A program made the position numbers and the translations under genes. From Bacillus sp. X1(2014) (GTDB lineage: Bacteria > Bacillota > Bacilli > Bacillales_B > DSM-18226): 64,000 nucleotides of DNA. Each line of letters begins with the position of its first letter. Position 1 is the stretch's first letter. The DNA lies in NCBI RefSeq assembly GCF_007678255.1, contig NZ_VEED01000016.1:62001-126000 (forward strand), in the 5' to 3' direction. Positions 16,865 through 25,440 of the stretch are shown here, piece after piece. The notes beneath the pieces are model-generated. The model was not told the DNA's origin. It searched no databases and saw only the letters and a program-made list of their open reading frames with translations.

Positions 16865-17890
16865 TTATTTCCACGCATCGTTAGCAATCGAAATCACATG
16901 TCTAACTTTATCCCATTGCTGTTCTTCTGTTAATAGATTTCCTTCTTCGGTAGAAGAGAATCCGCATTGCGGGCTTAGGCAGAGCTGATCTAAGTCTACA
17001 TACTTTGCTGCTTCTTCAATCCGCGCTTTGATTAATTCCGGGTCTTCTAACTCACCAAACTTCGAAGTGATCAATCCAAGAACAATTTGTAAATCTTTGC
17101 GATTGACGTGTTGAAGCGGTGCAAACCCACCAGAGCGCTCATCATCAAATTCTAAGAACAATCCATCTACCTTTAATTCGCCAAAGATATATTCAGATGC
17201 GTTATCATAACCTCCGCTTGCTGTGTAAGTCGATTTAAAGTTTCCGCGGCAGATATGCATCGTAATGACCATATCTTCTGGCTTGTTGGCAATCGATTCA
17301 TTGATGGCACGAGTGAATAGTTTAATTAATTCTTCTGGGGTATAGCCTTTCTCGGCAATTTGTTGGCGGCCTTTCTCAGAGAAGAACACTGCCCATGAAG
17401 TATCATCTAGCTGTAGATAGCGGCAGCCTGCCTCGTAAAATGCCTGAATCGCTTTTTGGTAGGCTTTAATTAAATCATCAAAGAACTCATCTTTGTTTGG
17501 ATAAGCTGCTTCCTCAATAACTCCTCTAAAGAAAAGCATATTTGGACTTGGAATCGTGAATTTTGCGACATGGTCACCTTGAGCTTTTGTTTGGACACCG
17601 TGAAATTGAATTCCTGCTTCAGCCTCGTAAAGCTCAACGCCCTCAAGTCCTGCTAGGAAGTCGAAATGCCACCAAGCACGGCGGAATTCTCCATCAGTTA
17701 CAGCTGAAAGACCTACTTCTTTCTGTTTTTCTACTAATCTAATGATCTCTTCATCTTCAATCGCACGAAGCTGTTCCGCTGTGATTTCTCCGTTTTCTTT
17801 TTGAAGACGTGCCTGTTTTAGTCGTACGGGACGAAGGAAGCTTCCGACGTGATCGGCTTTGAACGGTGCTCTAATAAGTATTTTTGTCAT
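16865..17890 (-). CDS. MetE C-terminal-like cobalamin-independent methyltransferase (YxjG/YxjH family)
   Basis: A 341-residue protein resembling the C-terminal catalytic half of methionine synthase MetE. It has DHVGSFLRP at the N-terminus, DGEFRRAWWHFDF, the TMHICRGN stretch with a zinc-ligand-type His/Cys pair, and LSPQCGF near the end. Family members transfer methyl groups to homocysteine, often from donors other than methyltetrahydrofolate. It is slightly shorter than B. subtilis YxjG/YxjH. No S-box riboswitch could be recognised in the upstream 220 bp, although such leaders are common for this family, so its control may differ. It is divergent from the BASS symporter gene and converges on manA. 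Confidence 0.85.
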   Translation of the reverse strand: MTKILIRAPFKADHVGSFLRPVRLKQARLQKENGEITAEQLRAIEDEEIIRLVEKQKEVGLSAVTDGEFRRAWWHFDFLAGLEGVELYEAEAGIQFHGVQTKAQGDHVAKFTIPSPNMLFFRGVIEEAAYPNKDEFFDDLIKAYQKAIQAFYEAGCRYLQLDDTSWAVFFSEKGRQQIAEKGYTPEELIKLFTRAINESIANKPEDMVITMHICRGNFKSTYTASGGYDNASEYIFGELKVDGLFLEFDDERSGGFAPLQHVNRKDLQIVLGLITSKFGELEDPELIKARIEEAAKYVDLDQLCLSPQCGFSSTEEGNLLTEEQQWDKVRHVISIANDAWK

Positions 17891-18114
17891 TTTTTGTAAG
17901 ATCCTTAATAAATATAATTTTAATTATATATTTAATTTTCGAAAAATGCTTAGCTGAAAGACCTATTAAAAATTCTCATCAAACCTGTAAACCCTTACAT
18001 TTTGCGGTGAAATTATTATTGTGCAGAAAATATTGATTTTTTTAAATATTTATTCTAATATATAAAAATATTAATTATTCGGAAAAACGAAATAATTTAG
18101 GGAGGTACTATATT

Positions 18115-19077
18115 ATGGGAATCATCGAGAAAATCAGCGGCTTTGCTGGAAAGACCTTTACAGTATGGGTATTAATCTTTGCTGTTGTTGCTTTTAATTT
18201 TCCATCTCACTTTGTGTGGTTAGGAGGATATATTGTTCCTTTATTAGGGATTGTTATGTTTGGCATGGGGCTGACACTGGAATTATCAGATTTTAAAGAA
18301 GTGTTTAGAAGACCAAAGGAAGTAGCACTTGGGGTTATCGGCCACTTCATCATCATGCCGCTCTTAGCGTTTATCTTGGCAGTTGGACTTGATTTACCGA
18401 AGGAAGTTGCGGTAGGGGTTATTTTAGTAGGATGCTGCCCGAGCGGAACTGCTTCGAATGTTATGGTGTTTTTAGCAAGAGGAAATGTAGCACTCGCGGT
18501 TGCGATTGCCTCTGTTTCTACGATTCTTGCACCAATTGTCACACCATTACTTATTCTTTTATTTGCAAGTAAGTGGGTGGATGTCAGTGTGGCATCTTTA
18601 TTTCTATCAATTGTACAAGTTGTCATTGTTCCGTTGGCGCTTGGCTTTATTATTAAAAAGTTCTTCGGAAAACAGGCTCAAGCTGGTGCAAAGGCATTGC
18701 CGCTTGTTTCCGTTATTGCGATAGTGTTAATTGTATCTGCAGTTGTAGCGGGCAGCGCGGCGAAGATTGCGGAAACTGGTTTGTTAATTTTTGGCGTAGT
18801 CATTCTTCACAATCTGTTAGGATTCTTGATTGGATTCTTCTTTGCCCGTTTATGCGGGATGGATCTGGCGAAACAGAAGGCTGTCGCAATGGAAGTCGGT
18901 ATGCAGAACTCCGGTTTGGGAGTAGCTATTGCTACTGCTCATTTCTCGCCATTAGCAGCAGTACCAAGTGCAATTTTCAGCGTTTGGCATAATTTATCTG
19001 GTTCGGTTCTAGCAAATATTTTTAGCCGGATGAAGGAGAAGGGTCAAACCGAGGAAAGTATTAAGCGCGCGGGTTAA
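18115..19077 (+). CDS. Bile acid:sodium symporter (BASS) family transporter, YocS-like
   Basis: A 320-residue membrane protein with about nine to ten helices. The conserved GCCPSGTASNVMVFLARGNVALAVA segment and the MEVGMQNSGLGVAIA segment form the crossover helices of the BASS fold. Bacterial relatives import organic anions such as pantoate, pyruvate or sulfur-containing acids with sodium. It is divergent from the MetE-like gene, so a role in taking up a methylated or sulfur compound is possible but only inferred. The ribosome site is GGGAGG, 8 nt before the ATG, and a strong terminator follows. Confidence 0.87.
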   Translation: MGIIEKISGFAGKTFTVWVLIFAVVAFNFPSHFVWLGGYIVPLLGIVMFGMGLTLELSDFKEVFRRPKEVALGVIGHFIIMPLLAFILAVGLDLPKEVAVGVILVGCCPSGTASNVMVFLARGNVALAVAIASVSTILAPIVTPLLILLFASKWVDVSVASLFLSIVQVVIVPLALGFIIKKFFGKQAQAGAKALPLVSVIAIVLIVSAVVAGSAAKIAETGLLIFGVVILHNLLGFLIGFFFARLCGMDLAKQKAVAMEVGMQNSGLGVAIATAHFSPLAAVPSAIFSVWHNLSGSVLANIFSRMKEKGQTEESIKRAG

Positions 19078-19089
19078 TTTTAATCAGCT

Positions 19090-19119
19090 CTCAGCCTAAT
19101 TGGGCTGAGGTTTTTTTTT
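19090..19119 (+). terminator. Terminator of the BASS symporter gene
   Basis: CTCAGCC pairs with GGCTGAG around TAATTG, then T9. Confidence 0.9.
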
Positions 19120-19333
19120 CTTGGATTTTGTTTGACAGTGGTACATTTCATAATTTTTTCATATTTTCTTCACTGAAAGTACACACCAAGTGGATAACAT
19201 AGATAGGGAAGTGGTAATACCATTTCTACAAATTCTTGCAGTCAAAAAGTGAATAGAACTATGCTTTCGGGGTTTATATTGTTAGCCAGAGGGAAAAATA
19301 GTAAAAGATAACTTGGAAAGGGAGGAATGAAAA

Positions 19334-19507
19334 ATGGATGTTCCATTAACATCAAAGGAAGTCATTACTCAGATCCAGAAGTTACAGAACCAAGGTAATT
19401 CTCTACGTAAAAAAGAGGTAAAACAACTTTATCCTGATTTAATGCGGAGTGCTTTGCATTACTACCCAAGTTGGCAACATGCCATAGAAGAAAGTAAAGT
19501 AAGTTAG
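19334..19507 (+). CDS. Small protein with HNH-associated-repeat-like motif
   Basis: A 57-residue protein, MDVPLTSKEVITQIQ to the end AIEESKVS. The central pattern, LRKKEVKQLYPDLMRSAL followed by YYPSWQHAI, resembles a short helical repeat found in homing-endonuclease-associated and phage proteins (YP.L...A..YF.SW..AI). It has a strong ribosome site, GGGAGGA, 8 nt before the ATG, and its own terminator, so it looks like a real single-gene unit. Function is unknown. A small DNA-binding or regulatory protein is possible. Confidence 0.65.
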   Translation: MDVPLTSKEVITQIQKLQNQGNSLRKKEVKQLYPDLMRSALHYYPSWQHAIEESKVS

Positions 19508-19557
19508 GATATCTAATTTACATCAAGACATTAGATTATTATGAGCTCTGTTTACAA

Positions 19558-19593
19558 AAAAAGGCTTCACTCCCAGTGAAGCCTTTTTGTTAT
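19558..19593 (+). terminator. Terminator of the 57-residue gene
   Basis: AAAAAGGCTTCACT pairs perfectly with AGTGAAGCCTTTTT around a 3-nt loop. The stem itself supplies the T run. Confidence 0.92.
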
Positions 19594-19766
19594 GCTTAAA
19601 AGTTTCTTTAGAGCAATACTAAACTGCGTTACAGTATTAATACCTATTTTTAAGGTAAAAGAAAAATAATAGTTTATTCTTCCGACAATAAGGAGATAAC
19701 TAGTCCTATTTATATATTCTTTAATTGACGCCCTGATTTGAGTTGGGATGAATAGGAGTGGTACTA

Positions 19767-20102
19767 ATGAGGAAAATAAATAAACTAGCAGACTTATGTT
19801 GGGAGGGATTAACTTTAAAACATGTTTCTCACAAAGAGATTGTTATTCCTTATATCCTATTTTTTATCATTACATTAATTTTTGAGCTGTTTTTATCTTT
19901 TTTGTTTATCTTATCTTTTTTTCTATTCGGTACGTACGGATATAAACCTAATATTCAATACTACATGAGTGCTGTAATTTTGTTTTTAATGTTAGTCATT
20001 ACAGTTCAATTGCTAATTACAACAATGAAGGTAGATAAAAAAAGAAAAAAATCCCCATCTATCCCATTTGATAATTGCCAATGCCCTAATTCACCCACCT
20101 AA
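19767..20102 (+). CDS. Small two-helix membrane protein, function unknown
   Basis: About 111 residues. Two hydrophobic segments (roughly residues 25-55 and 68-88) are joined by a short loop containing GTYGYKPN, and the tail is basic and then proline-rich. I do not recognise a family. The frame can open at a GTG at 19758, but TAGGAG lies 8 nt before the ATG at 19767, so the ATG is preferred. It stands alone between two terminators. The strongly AT-rich composition differs from the metabolic genes nearby. Confidence 0.5.
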   Translation: MRKINKLADLCWEGLTLKHVSHKEIVIPYILFFIITLIFELFLSFLFILSFFLFGTYGYKPNIQYYMSAVILFLMLVITVQLLITTMKVDKKRKKSPSIPFDNCQCPNSPT

Positions 20103-20123
20103 AAAGCCTTGATTAAAGATAGA

Positions 20124-20158
20124 CAAAAAAGAGAGAATGCCATGTGTGTATTCTCTCT
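20124..20158 (-). terminator. Terminator of the Spo0E-like gene
   Basis: AGAGAGAAT pairs with ATTCTCTCT. Read on the minus strand the stem is followed by a run of T (20125-20130 on the opposite strand are A). Confidence 0.8.
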
Positions 20159-20232
20159 ATATTATTAACGAATCTAAACACGTTTAGAAATGTTTATTGA
20201 AGGACTTAAGTGGAGATATCCCCCTATTGAAA

Positions 20233-20490
20233 TTAAATTAAAAAATATTTGTAAGTCAGCGATAACATCCTAAATATGTGTTCTCTAAGTAAAGAGTAAT
20301 AGTCATCGTAAGGATTAATAGGTTTAGAATGTTTATTGTCCGATAATAACCTATTATAATCGTTAAGAAGTTTGTCAAGTTCTTGGCTGCAATAGATGGT
20401 TTCTTCATTTTGAAGTCCTTTTGTCATTCCTAATTTAATCATTTCGTTTTTTTTCTCTTTAATAGCAGCTTCACATAGGGCAAGTCTCAT
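20233..20490 (-). CDS. Spo0E-like aspartyl-phosphate phosphatase
   Basis: A protein of about 85 residues. The segment KKNEMIKLGMTKGLQNEETI, followed by YCSQELDKLLNDY, matches the Spo0E signature (...LG...GL....T...SQELD.LIN.Y). Spo0E-type proteins remove phosphate from Spo0A-P and delay sporulation. The SQELD motif holds the catalytic residues of the family. The frame can open at a GTG at 20502, but AGGTG sits 9 nt before the ATG at 20490, so that start is chosen. The C-terminal tail beyond the domain (about 35 residues) is longer than in the smallest members. A Spo0A-box sequence lies 150 bp upstream at 20641. Confidence 0.8.
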   Translation of the reverse strand: MRLALCEAAIKEKKNEMIKLGMTKGLQNEETIYCSQELDKLLNDYNRLLSDNKHSKPINPYDDYYSLLREHIFRMLSLTYKYFLI

Positions 20491-20640
20491 TATCGATAAC
20501 ACCTCGTAAACTTTTAGTAAACTTTCAGTAAATTTAATATCTAATAGAATTAAAATGAATTATAGCATTTACTAACTGATATGGAATAGATTCGATAAAA
20601 CAAGATAAAAGGATACAAAAATAGACGAGGCTTGCAGTTT

Positions 20641-20647
20641 TTCGACA
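20641..20647 (-). promoter_or_regulatory. Spo0A-box-like sequence
   Basis: TTCGACA on the plus strand is TGTCGAA on the minus strand, the core Spo0A recognition sequence, with TTTTGTCGAAAAA context. It lies upstream of the Spo0E-like gene, which would allow feedback by Spo0A. A 7-bp match can arise by chance. Confidence 0.4.
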
Positions 20648-20766
20648 AAAGGGTCTGTTTCACTCACTCATTTGGTAGTTTCTAAATAGTTGAAGGACTT
20701 TAAGACTAAAAGAATAGGTAGATAGTAAGCTAGCTAGACTTAAAAATAAAAAAACCGAGTTTCTTC

Positions 20767-20795
20767 TATAATATATAAAGTTGAAAACGCTTACG
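20767..20795 (+). promoter_or_regulatory. TATAAT element with adjacent cre-like site
   Basis: TATAAT (20767-20772) is followed by TGAAAACGCTTACG (20782-20795), a 13 of 14 match to the cre consensus placed about +10. No clear -35 is seen. It would repress a transcript leading into the small gene at 20948. Confidence 0.4.
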
Positions 20796-20947
20796 AACTG
20801 GTGTTTAATCCCACCGTTTGGCTGATGTAACAATTTTGCCAGTACCTTATGGATGAGAATTCAGAAAGTTTCAAAAATTAATTGAAAATGATTTTAATAT
20901 TCTTTAAAATAATTGGTAATAAGAAATTTGCACGGGAAGGTGTGCCT

Positions 20948-21160
20948 ATGATTAGTTATGAGAAATTACCTACTGATGTATTACTAGATTTTTTTAATGA
21001 AATTAATCAAAACATAATTAAAGGAATACTTTCAAAGATTATGTATTATGAATTAGGATTAATCATCATAGTTATGAATCGCAGGGGAATTACATTAAAT
21101 AAACCCGTTGATTTTGAAAAAGTAGTTGATCAACAACTGATGGAAAATTTAAGTACTTAA
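20948..21160 (+). CDS. Small protein of unknown function
   Basis: A 70-residue protein starting MISYEKLPTDVLLDFFNEIN, predicted to be mostly helical with a hydrophobic stretch LGLIIIVMNRRGI. GAAGGTG precedes the ATG by 5 nt. The frame extends upstream to 20882, but without a ribosome site. I do not recognise a family with confidence. A distant likeness to small sporulation-kinase inhibitors (helical pair, LPTDVLLD at the start) was considered but is weak. It is preceded by a TATAAT/cre arrangement. Confidence 0.45.
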   Translation: MISYEKLPTDVLLDFFNEINQNIIKGILSKIMYYELGLIIIVMNRRGITLNKPVDFEKVVDQQLMENLST

Positions 21161-21230
21161 TTCTCTAAAATTCCGGTACACTGTCACCACCCGATAAGGA
21201 AATGCAATGCTCTTTTCATGAGTTAAATAA

Positions 21231-21251
21231 AAAAGCCGGTCAGCGACCGGT
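21231..21251 (-). terminator. Terminator of the DUF2089 operon
   Basis: CCGGT pairs with ACCGG around CAGCG. On the minus strand the stem runs into GGCTTTTTT. Confidence 0.8.
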
Positions 21252-21263
21252 GTCTATAAAACA

Positions 21264-21545
21264 TTATAGTCTAATCTTAACCTCAGTACCGTCCTTCGCT
21301 TTGACATCTACGAGTACGATTCCTTTATGATTTTTCAGTTCTTCAATGATTGGCTTTAGCAGTTTTTTGTCTAACTGTGGAATGGTAATATCTAGTTTTT
21401 TTCTTTCGAAGTGCTCTTTTGTCCATTTGTTTGCCTGGTGATGAATAAATTTTGAAGATAAAATGGAAATACCGATGTTTAAAATGGCATATGGAATGGG
21501 GAGCGTGAGCCGAAAATCTTTTGCTTTCACTTTTAGATGCAGCAT
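21264..21545 (-). CDS. Small protein paralogous to the upstream SHOCT-like protein
   Basis: About 93 residues, starting MLHLKVKAKDFRLTLPIPYA. It aligns with the second half of the protein encoded just upstream: both have LP[IV]..., a hydrophobic stretch, a variable linker, then I..EL.N..G.IVDVKA.[DN]G..V. It therefore looks like a duplicated domain that became a separate gene. The start is uncertain because the frame extends to 21626 inside the upstream gene. The ATG at 21545 is preferred as it starts right before the conserved domain, 10 bp after the previous stop. The gene is last in an operon behind a DUF2089 gene, and its function is unknown. Confidence 0.6.
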   Translation of the reverse strand: MLHLKVKAKDFRLTLPIPYAILNIGISILSSKFIHHQANKWTKEHFERKKLDITIPQLDKKLLKPIIEELKNHKGIVLVDVKAKDGTEVKIRL

Positions 21546-21555
21546 AAGCAGCTCA

Positions 21556-21945
21556 CTATTCAATGATGACAGAAACGGTATCTCCGTTTGCCGATTTAAC
21601 ATCCACAATTTGGCCATCCAATTCATTTTCGATTGCTTCGATAATAAGGTGGATGTCGAGATCCTTTACATACTTTTCTGACTGAGGAATACTCGAAGCG
21701 ATGCTGTGTCCAGCCATTAATACTGCCTTGATAAGTTTTACGGGCAAATTGACCATGACGTTATCATTTTCTGCTGATACGACACGAACTTTTAATGTTT
21801 TATCTAAATATTTCGTTGGTTTTTCTACTAGCTTACTTCCTGATTCTTCTTTCTCTTTTAATACTTGGATCAGTTCTGAGCCCTTATCGGCATCAATTTT
21901 TCCCTCTTGGACCATGGTTAATACTTTGGCAATTTCCTCTTTCAT
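21556..21945 (-). CDS. YvlB N-terminal/SHOCT-like domain protein
   Basis: A protein of about 129 residues. Its first 35 residues (MKEEIAKVLTMVQEGKIDAD then KGSELIQVLKE) form the short helical domain found at the start of B. subtilis YvlB and also in the DUF2089 protein's tail (ENGEITPEEAIKLLKDE). The rest has a beta-hydrophobic-beta layout shared with the next gene. Start choice: a GGGAGG site lies 8 nt before the ATG at 21945, so the in-frame extension to 21966, which overlaps the previous gene, is rejected. It is the middle gene of a three-gene operon possibly linked to envelope stress by analogy with yvlABCD. Confidence 0.7.
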   Translation of the reverse strand: MKEEIAKVLTMVQEGKIDADKGSELIQVLKEKEESGSKLVEKPTKYLDKTLKVRVVSAENDNVMVNLPVKLIKAVLMAGHSIASSIPQSEKYVKDLDIHLIIEAIENELDGQIVDVKSANGDTVSVIIE

Positions 21946-21958
21946 GGTAAATTCCTCC

Positions 21959-22324
21959 CTATTCATCTTTTAAGAGCTTTATGGCTTCTTCAGGAGTGAT
22001 TTCGCCATTTTCCAACATGGCGACAACCTTTTTCTCGTCTACCTCATTTTTCTTCTTTTGCACATATCCAAGGGCTGAAATGATGTCATTTAGTTTACCT
22101 CGAACGGTTGGGTAGGAAATCCCTAATTCCTTTTCAACTTCCTTGATACTTCCTCTGCATGTTAAAAATACTTCCACAAAATGAAGCTGATCCTTTGATA
22201 ATGACGCCAGCTTAGAGAATTCAAACTCATTTTCAATCGTCGTGTGACAATGAGCGCACTGCAGTCTCGTAATCCTCAATGTTTTGCTGCAGACAGGACA
22301 ATTTGTGATTACTTTATAGGCCAT
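21959..22324 (-). CDS. DUF2089 family protein (zinc ribbon plus HTH-like)
   Basis: A 121-residue protein. The N-terminal CPVCSKTLRITRLQCAHCHT has two CXXC pairs that should bind zinc. A middle segment, EVFLTCRGSIKEVEKELGIS followed by YPTVRGKLNDI, looks like a sigma-factor region 4-type helix-turn-helix. A short C-terminal helical module (ENGEITPEEAIKLL) matches the start of the next protein. DUF2089 proteins are thought to be DNA-binding regulators. It is the first gene of the operon and probably controls it. The upstream 150 bp are very AT-rich, with no promoter that I would assign confidently. Confidence 0.8.
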   Translation of the reverse strand: MAYKVITNCPVCSKTLRITRLQCAHCHTTIENEFEFSKLASLSKDQLHFVEVFLTCRGSIKEVEKELGISYPTVRGKLNDIISALGYVQKKKNEVDEKKVVAMLENGEITPEEAIKLLKDE

Positions 22325-22472
22325 AATGAATTCCTTTCCTTTAGTTGATTTGATTATAAATCAATAAATTTAAATAGTAAATAAATAAAATAATAAATTT
22401 TAAGAAAAAAATTAAAATAATTAATCGGTTAATTAAAATAATTAATTTACTGTTTTGTTTTCCAGTTGCACT

Positions 22473-22526
22473 AAAAAGGGTCAGTCCCCCGCTGCGTTAA
22501 AGCAGCGGGGGACTGACCCTTTTTTT
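22473..22526. repeat. 42-bp GGGTCAG/CTGACCC palindrome, copy 1, acting as terminator of xylR
   Basis: GGGTCAGTCCCCCGCTGC pairs perfectly with GCAGCGGGGGACTGACCC around GTTAAA (core 22478-22519). A5 lies before it and T7 after, so it can terminate in both directions. It overlaps the xylR stop at 22525. Copies 2 and 3 are at 32976 and 43527. Confidence 0.92.
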
Positions 22527-23667
22527 ACTCGGCTTTGATAAAGTTCTCAACAACAAAAGCAGAAACACCTAATGCGCTCGAATATTTTCCAAGCCGTGAA
22601 AAATCTAAGTGCAACCCATTTTGATGGAGCGCAAGAGTATGTTTTTCAATCGTAGTCCGTATTGGCGGCTCAATCCATTCTTTTGCCAGCGCTAATCGAT
22701 TTCCGATTATGACCTGATCGGGGTTAAAGGTGTTAATAATATTATTAATCCCATAACCAAGGTACTGGCCGATTTTTTCAAAGTGACGCTTGGCAATTTC
22801 ATTACGACCCTCAGCCAACTTAATCAATGTCTCAAGTGAATCAAATTCAGCATTTTCCAGAAGTGCATTTTCAGAGGCGTATGCTTCCCAGCAGCCTCTG
22901 CTGCCACAGCTGCAAGGCTTTCCGTTGAGGTCAATAATGATATGACCCATTTCACCGGAAAATCCATTTTTTCCTTGATATAATTCTTTGTTTATAATGA
23001 TCCCAACACCGATTCCGATTCCAGCACTTATATAAATGATGTTGTGATAATCTTGCCCCGCACCGAATTGTTGTTCACCAATAGCCCCGGCATTCGCCTC
23101 ATTTTCAATTATAACGGGAACATGGTATAAGTCCTCAAGGTCCTTTTTTAATCCAATGTTGGTCCAGCCTAAGTTTGGAGCTAGCAGGACAGTTCCATTT
23201 TTGTTCACGATACCAGGCACAGCTACACCAATCCCAACTATTCCATACCTGCTGTTAGGTATCTCATCCAATATCGATCCAATCATTTTTTGGATTTTGC
23301 TCATAATCGCAGGGTAAGGAGTTCGGTTTACACTTTCATGTTTCTCTAACAAAATGTTCCCTTTTAAATCCGTCATCACGCATAGAACATAATTTACACC
23401 GATATCAATGCCAATTGCATATCCGACCGCTTTGTTGAAATGAAGGATAACAGGTCGTCGGCCGCCGCTGGATTCCCCGGTGCCGGATTCGTAAATAAGT
23501 TCCTGTTCCAATAACTCATTTACTGAAGAAGACACTGTTGCCTTATTCAACCCTGTTATTTGGGCAATATCTGCCCTTGATATCGGCTCTTTTTCAATAA
23601 TCATTTGTAATACAAGGGCTTTGTTATTTTTTTTTACAGTTTGATGATTCCATGTAATGGTTTCCAC
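22525..23667 (-). CDS. xylR: Xylose-operon repressor XylR (ROK family)
   Basis: A 380-residue ROK repressor. The N-terminal winged helix-turn-helix (ISRADIAQITGLNKATVSSS) binds DNA. The ROK sugar-binding part has a GIDIGVNYVLCVM loop, the ENEANAGAIGEQ region and the zinc motif CSCGSRGCWEAY. XylR represses xylose genes until xylose binds. It is divergent from xylA, and a clear XylR-type operator lies in between (23956-23980). Similar operator sequences are found at 28491, 28690 and 30668, so it probably controls the transporter at 28940 as well. The length and domain order match B. subtilis XylR. The gene ends inside a palindromic repeat that serves as its terminator. Confidence 0.95.
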   Translation of the reverse strand: METITWNHQTVKKNNKALVLQMIIEKEPISRADIAQITGLNKATVSSSVNELLEQELIYESGTGESSGGRRPVILHFNKAVGYAIGIDIGVNYVLCVMTDLKGNILLEKHESVNRTPYPAIMSKIQKMIGSILDEIPNSRYGIVGIGVAVPGIVNKNGTVLLAPNLGWTNIGLKKDLEDLYHVPVIIENEANAGAIGEQQFGAGQDYHNIIYISAGIGIGVGIIINKELYQGKNGFSGEMGHIIIDLNGKPCSCGSRGCWEAYASENALLENAEFDSLETLIKLAEGRNEIAKRHFEKIGQYLGYGINNIINTFNPDQVIIGNRLALAKEWIEPPIRTTIEKHTLALHQNGLHLDFSRLGKYSSALGVSAFVVENFIKAE

Positions 23668-23955
23668 TTTAAAAAAAACTCCTTATTTAGTAGTAAATCA
23701 ATTTTAACACAAAAATCTTTGTTTATCGATTACACAAACATACTAGCGCATGGCATAAGCATTCAATCACCAATTTATGGTCAATTATTGCGAACCTTAT
23801 CTGCAAGTCCAATTCACGTGAAGTAACTAGATTTTTATAGCTTGTAGATAAGCGAAAAAGCCTGCAAACTCACTCACGTCTGTGCGGCAGGCATAAGGCA
23901 GAGCAAAGGTTGTTTATAAAAAACAGTTAGCCTTTTCAAAAAAACTTTCGGCATC

Positions 23956-23997
23956 TTAGTTTATCAAGTGGACAAACTAAGTGTGCCGTGCTATGAT
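23956..23997 (+). promoter_or_regulatory. xylA promoter with XylR operator
   Basis: The operator has arms TTAGTTTAT and ACAAACTAA in a 25-bp frame (23956-23980), matching known XylR boxes. The promoter is TGGACA (23969-23974), a 17-bp spacer and TATGAT (23992-23997), so the operator covers the -35 region and repressor binding would block RNA polymerase. Confidence 0.88.
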
Positions 23998-24033
23998 TTG
24001 ATTATCAAAGGTAAAGAGATTCAATACCCTTAT

Positions 24034-24047
24034 TGTAAGCTCTTACA
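24034..24047 (+). promoter_or_regulatory. cre-like CcpA site in the xylA leader
   Basis: TGTAAGCTCTTACA matches the cre consensus at 13 of 14 positions and is a near-perfect palindrome. It lies about 30 bp downstream of the expected start point, a normal roadblock position. Confidence 0.65.
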
Positions 24048-24090
24048 CTTATAGTTATTTTAACCATATACCTACTAGGAGGAATCATGG

Positions 24091-25422
24091 ATGGCTTATT
24101 TTGAAACAGTTAATAAAATCCAATTTGAAGGGGCTTCATCAAAAAATCCTTTAGCATTTAAGTATTATAATCCAGAAGAAAAAATTAATGGCAAGACAAT
24201 GGAAGAAATACTTCGTTTCTCCGTTGCATATTGGCACACATTTACTGCAGATGGTACCGATCCATTTGGCGCAGGTACAGCGATTCGTCCGTGGGATCAC
24301 CTGAAAGGATTAGATTTAGCGAAGGCCCGTGTGGAAGCTGCATTTGAACTTTTTGAAAAATTAAATGTTCCTTTCTTTGCATTCCATGATGTCGATATTG
24401 CTCCTGAAGGACGCACGCTACAAGAAACAAATGAGAACCAAGACGTAATTGTTGCGATGATTAAAGAATACATGAAAACTAGTAAGACAAAACTACTATG
24501 GAACACGGCAAACATGTTTACGAATCCTAGATATGTTCATGGTGCGGCCACAGCTCCAAATGCAGATGTGTTTGCATACTCTGCGGCGAAAGTGAAAAAA
24601 GCGTTAGAAGTAGCAAAAGAGCTTGGTGCAGAAAACTATGTATTCTGGGGCGGCCGTGAAGGGTACGAAACGCTTCTCAATACAGACATGAAATTAGAAC
24701 AAGACAACTTAGCACGCTTCTTTCATATGGCAGTAGATTATGCGAAAGAAATCGGCTTAGATGTTCCATTCCTAATTGAGCCAAAACCAAAAGAGCCTAC
24801 CAAACATCAATATGATTTCGATGTCGCTACTGGTCTAGCATTCTTGCAAAAATATGACTTAACAGACTACTTCAAGTTTAATATCGAAGCAAACCACGCT
24901 ACTTTAGCTGGCCACACATTTGAACATGAATTAAGAACAGCTCGTATTAACGGAATGCTTGGATCTGTTGATGCAAACCAAGGGGATACATTGCTTGGAT
25001 GGGATACGGATGAATTTCCAACAGACTTATATACGAACACATTGGCGATGTATGAAATTCTGAAAAACGGCGGCTTAGGAAAAGGCGGTTTAAACTTCGA
25101 TGCTAAAGTAAGAAGAGGTTCGTTCGAAGCAGAAGACTTATTCCACGCTCACATTGCTGGTATGGACGCATTTGCGATCGGATTAAAAGTTGCCAATAAA
25201 TTAATTGAAGACAAAGTTTTAGACAGCTTCATCGAAGAACGATACAGCAGCTATACTAATGGCATTGGCTTGGATATCGTAGAAGGAAGAACCAACTTCC
25301 GCGAGCTTGAAAAATATGCCCTTCAATTAAATGAAATTAAGAATACATCAGGCAGAACGGAACGACTTAAAGCAATCGTTAACCAATACCTATTAGAAAC
25401 ACTTTCAACTGTAACAGTTTAA
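24091..25422 (+). CDS. xylA: Xylose isomerase
   Basis: A 443-residue enzyme converting D-xylose to D-xylulose, a metal-dependent TIM barrel. Family hallmarks are AYWHTF near residue 47-52, [10 protein letters not shown] (catalytic His), [44 protein letters not shown] and a DANQGD...GWDTDEFP metal region. The length is normal for the class II isomerases of bacilli. It is the first gene behind the XylR operator and is followed by a hairpin and xylB. The ribosome site AGGAGG lies 8 nt before the ATG. Confidence 0.97.
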   Translation: MAYFETVNKIQFEGASSKNPLAFKYYNPEEKINGKTMEEILRFSVAYWHTFTADGTDPFGAGTAIRPWDHLKGLDLAKARVEAAFELFEKLNVPFFAFHDVDIAPEGRTLQETNENQDVIVAMIKEYMKTSKTKLLWNTANMFTNPRYVHGAATAPNADVFAYSAAKVKKALEVAKELGAENYVFWGGREGYETLLNTDMKLEQDNLARFFHMAVDYAKEIGLDVPFLIEPKPKEPTKHQYDFDVATGLAFLQKYDLTDYFKFNIEANHATLAGHTFEHELRTARINGMLGSVDANQGDTLLGWDTDEFPTDLYTNTLAMYEILKNGGLGKGGLNFDAKVRRGSFEAEDLFHAHIAGMDAFAIGLKVANKLIEDKVLDSFIEERYSSYTNGIGLDIVEGRTNFRELEKYALQLNEIKNTSGRTERLKAIVNQYLLETLSTVTV

Positions 25423-25440
25423 TTAAAATTAATAAAAAAA

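Noticed and set aside
17891..18114. S-box (SAM) riboswitch before the MetE-like gene
   Set aside because: The region is AT-rich and shows none of the conserved S-box stems or a terminator on the minus strand.
20948..21160. Sda-type sporulation kinase inhibitor
   Set aside because: Only the LPTDVLLD start is vaguely similar. The conserved pattern of Sda residues is not matched.
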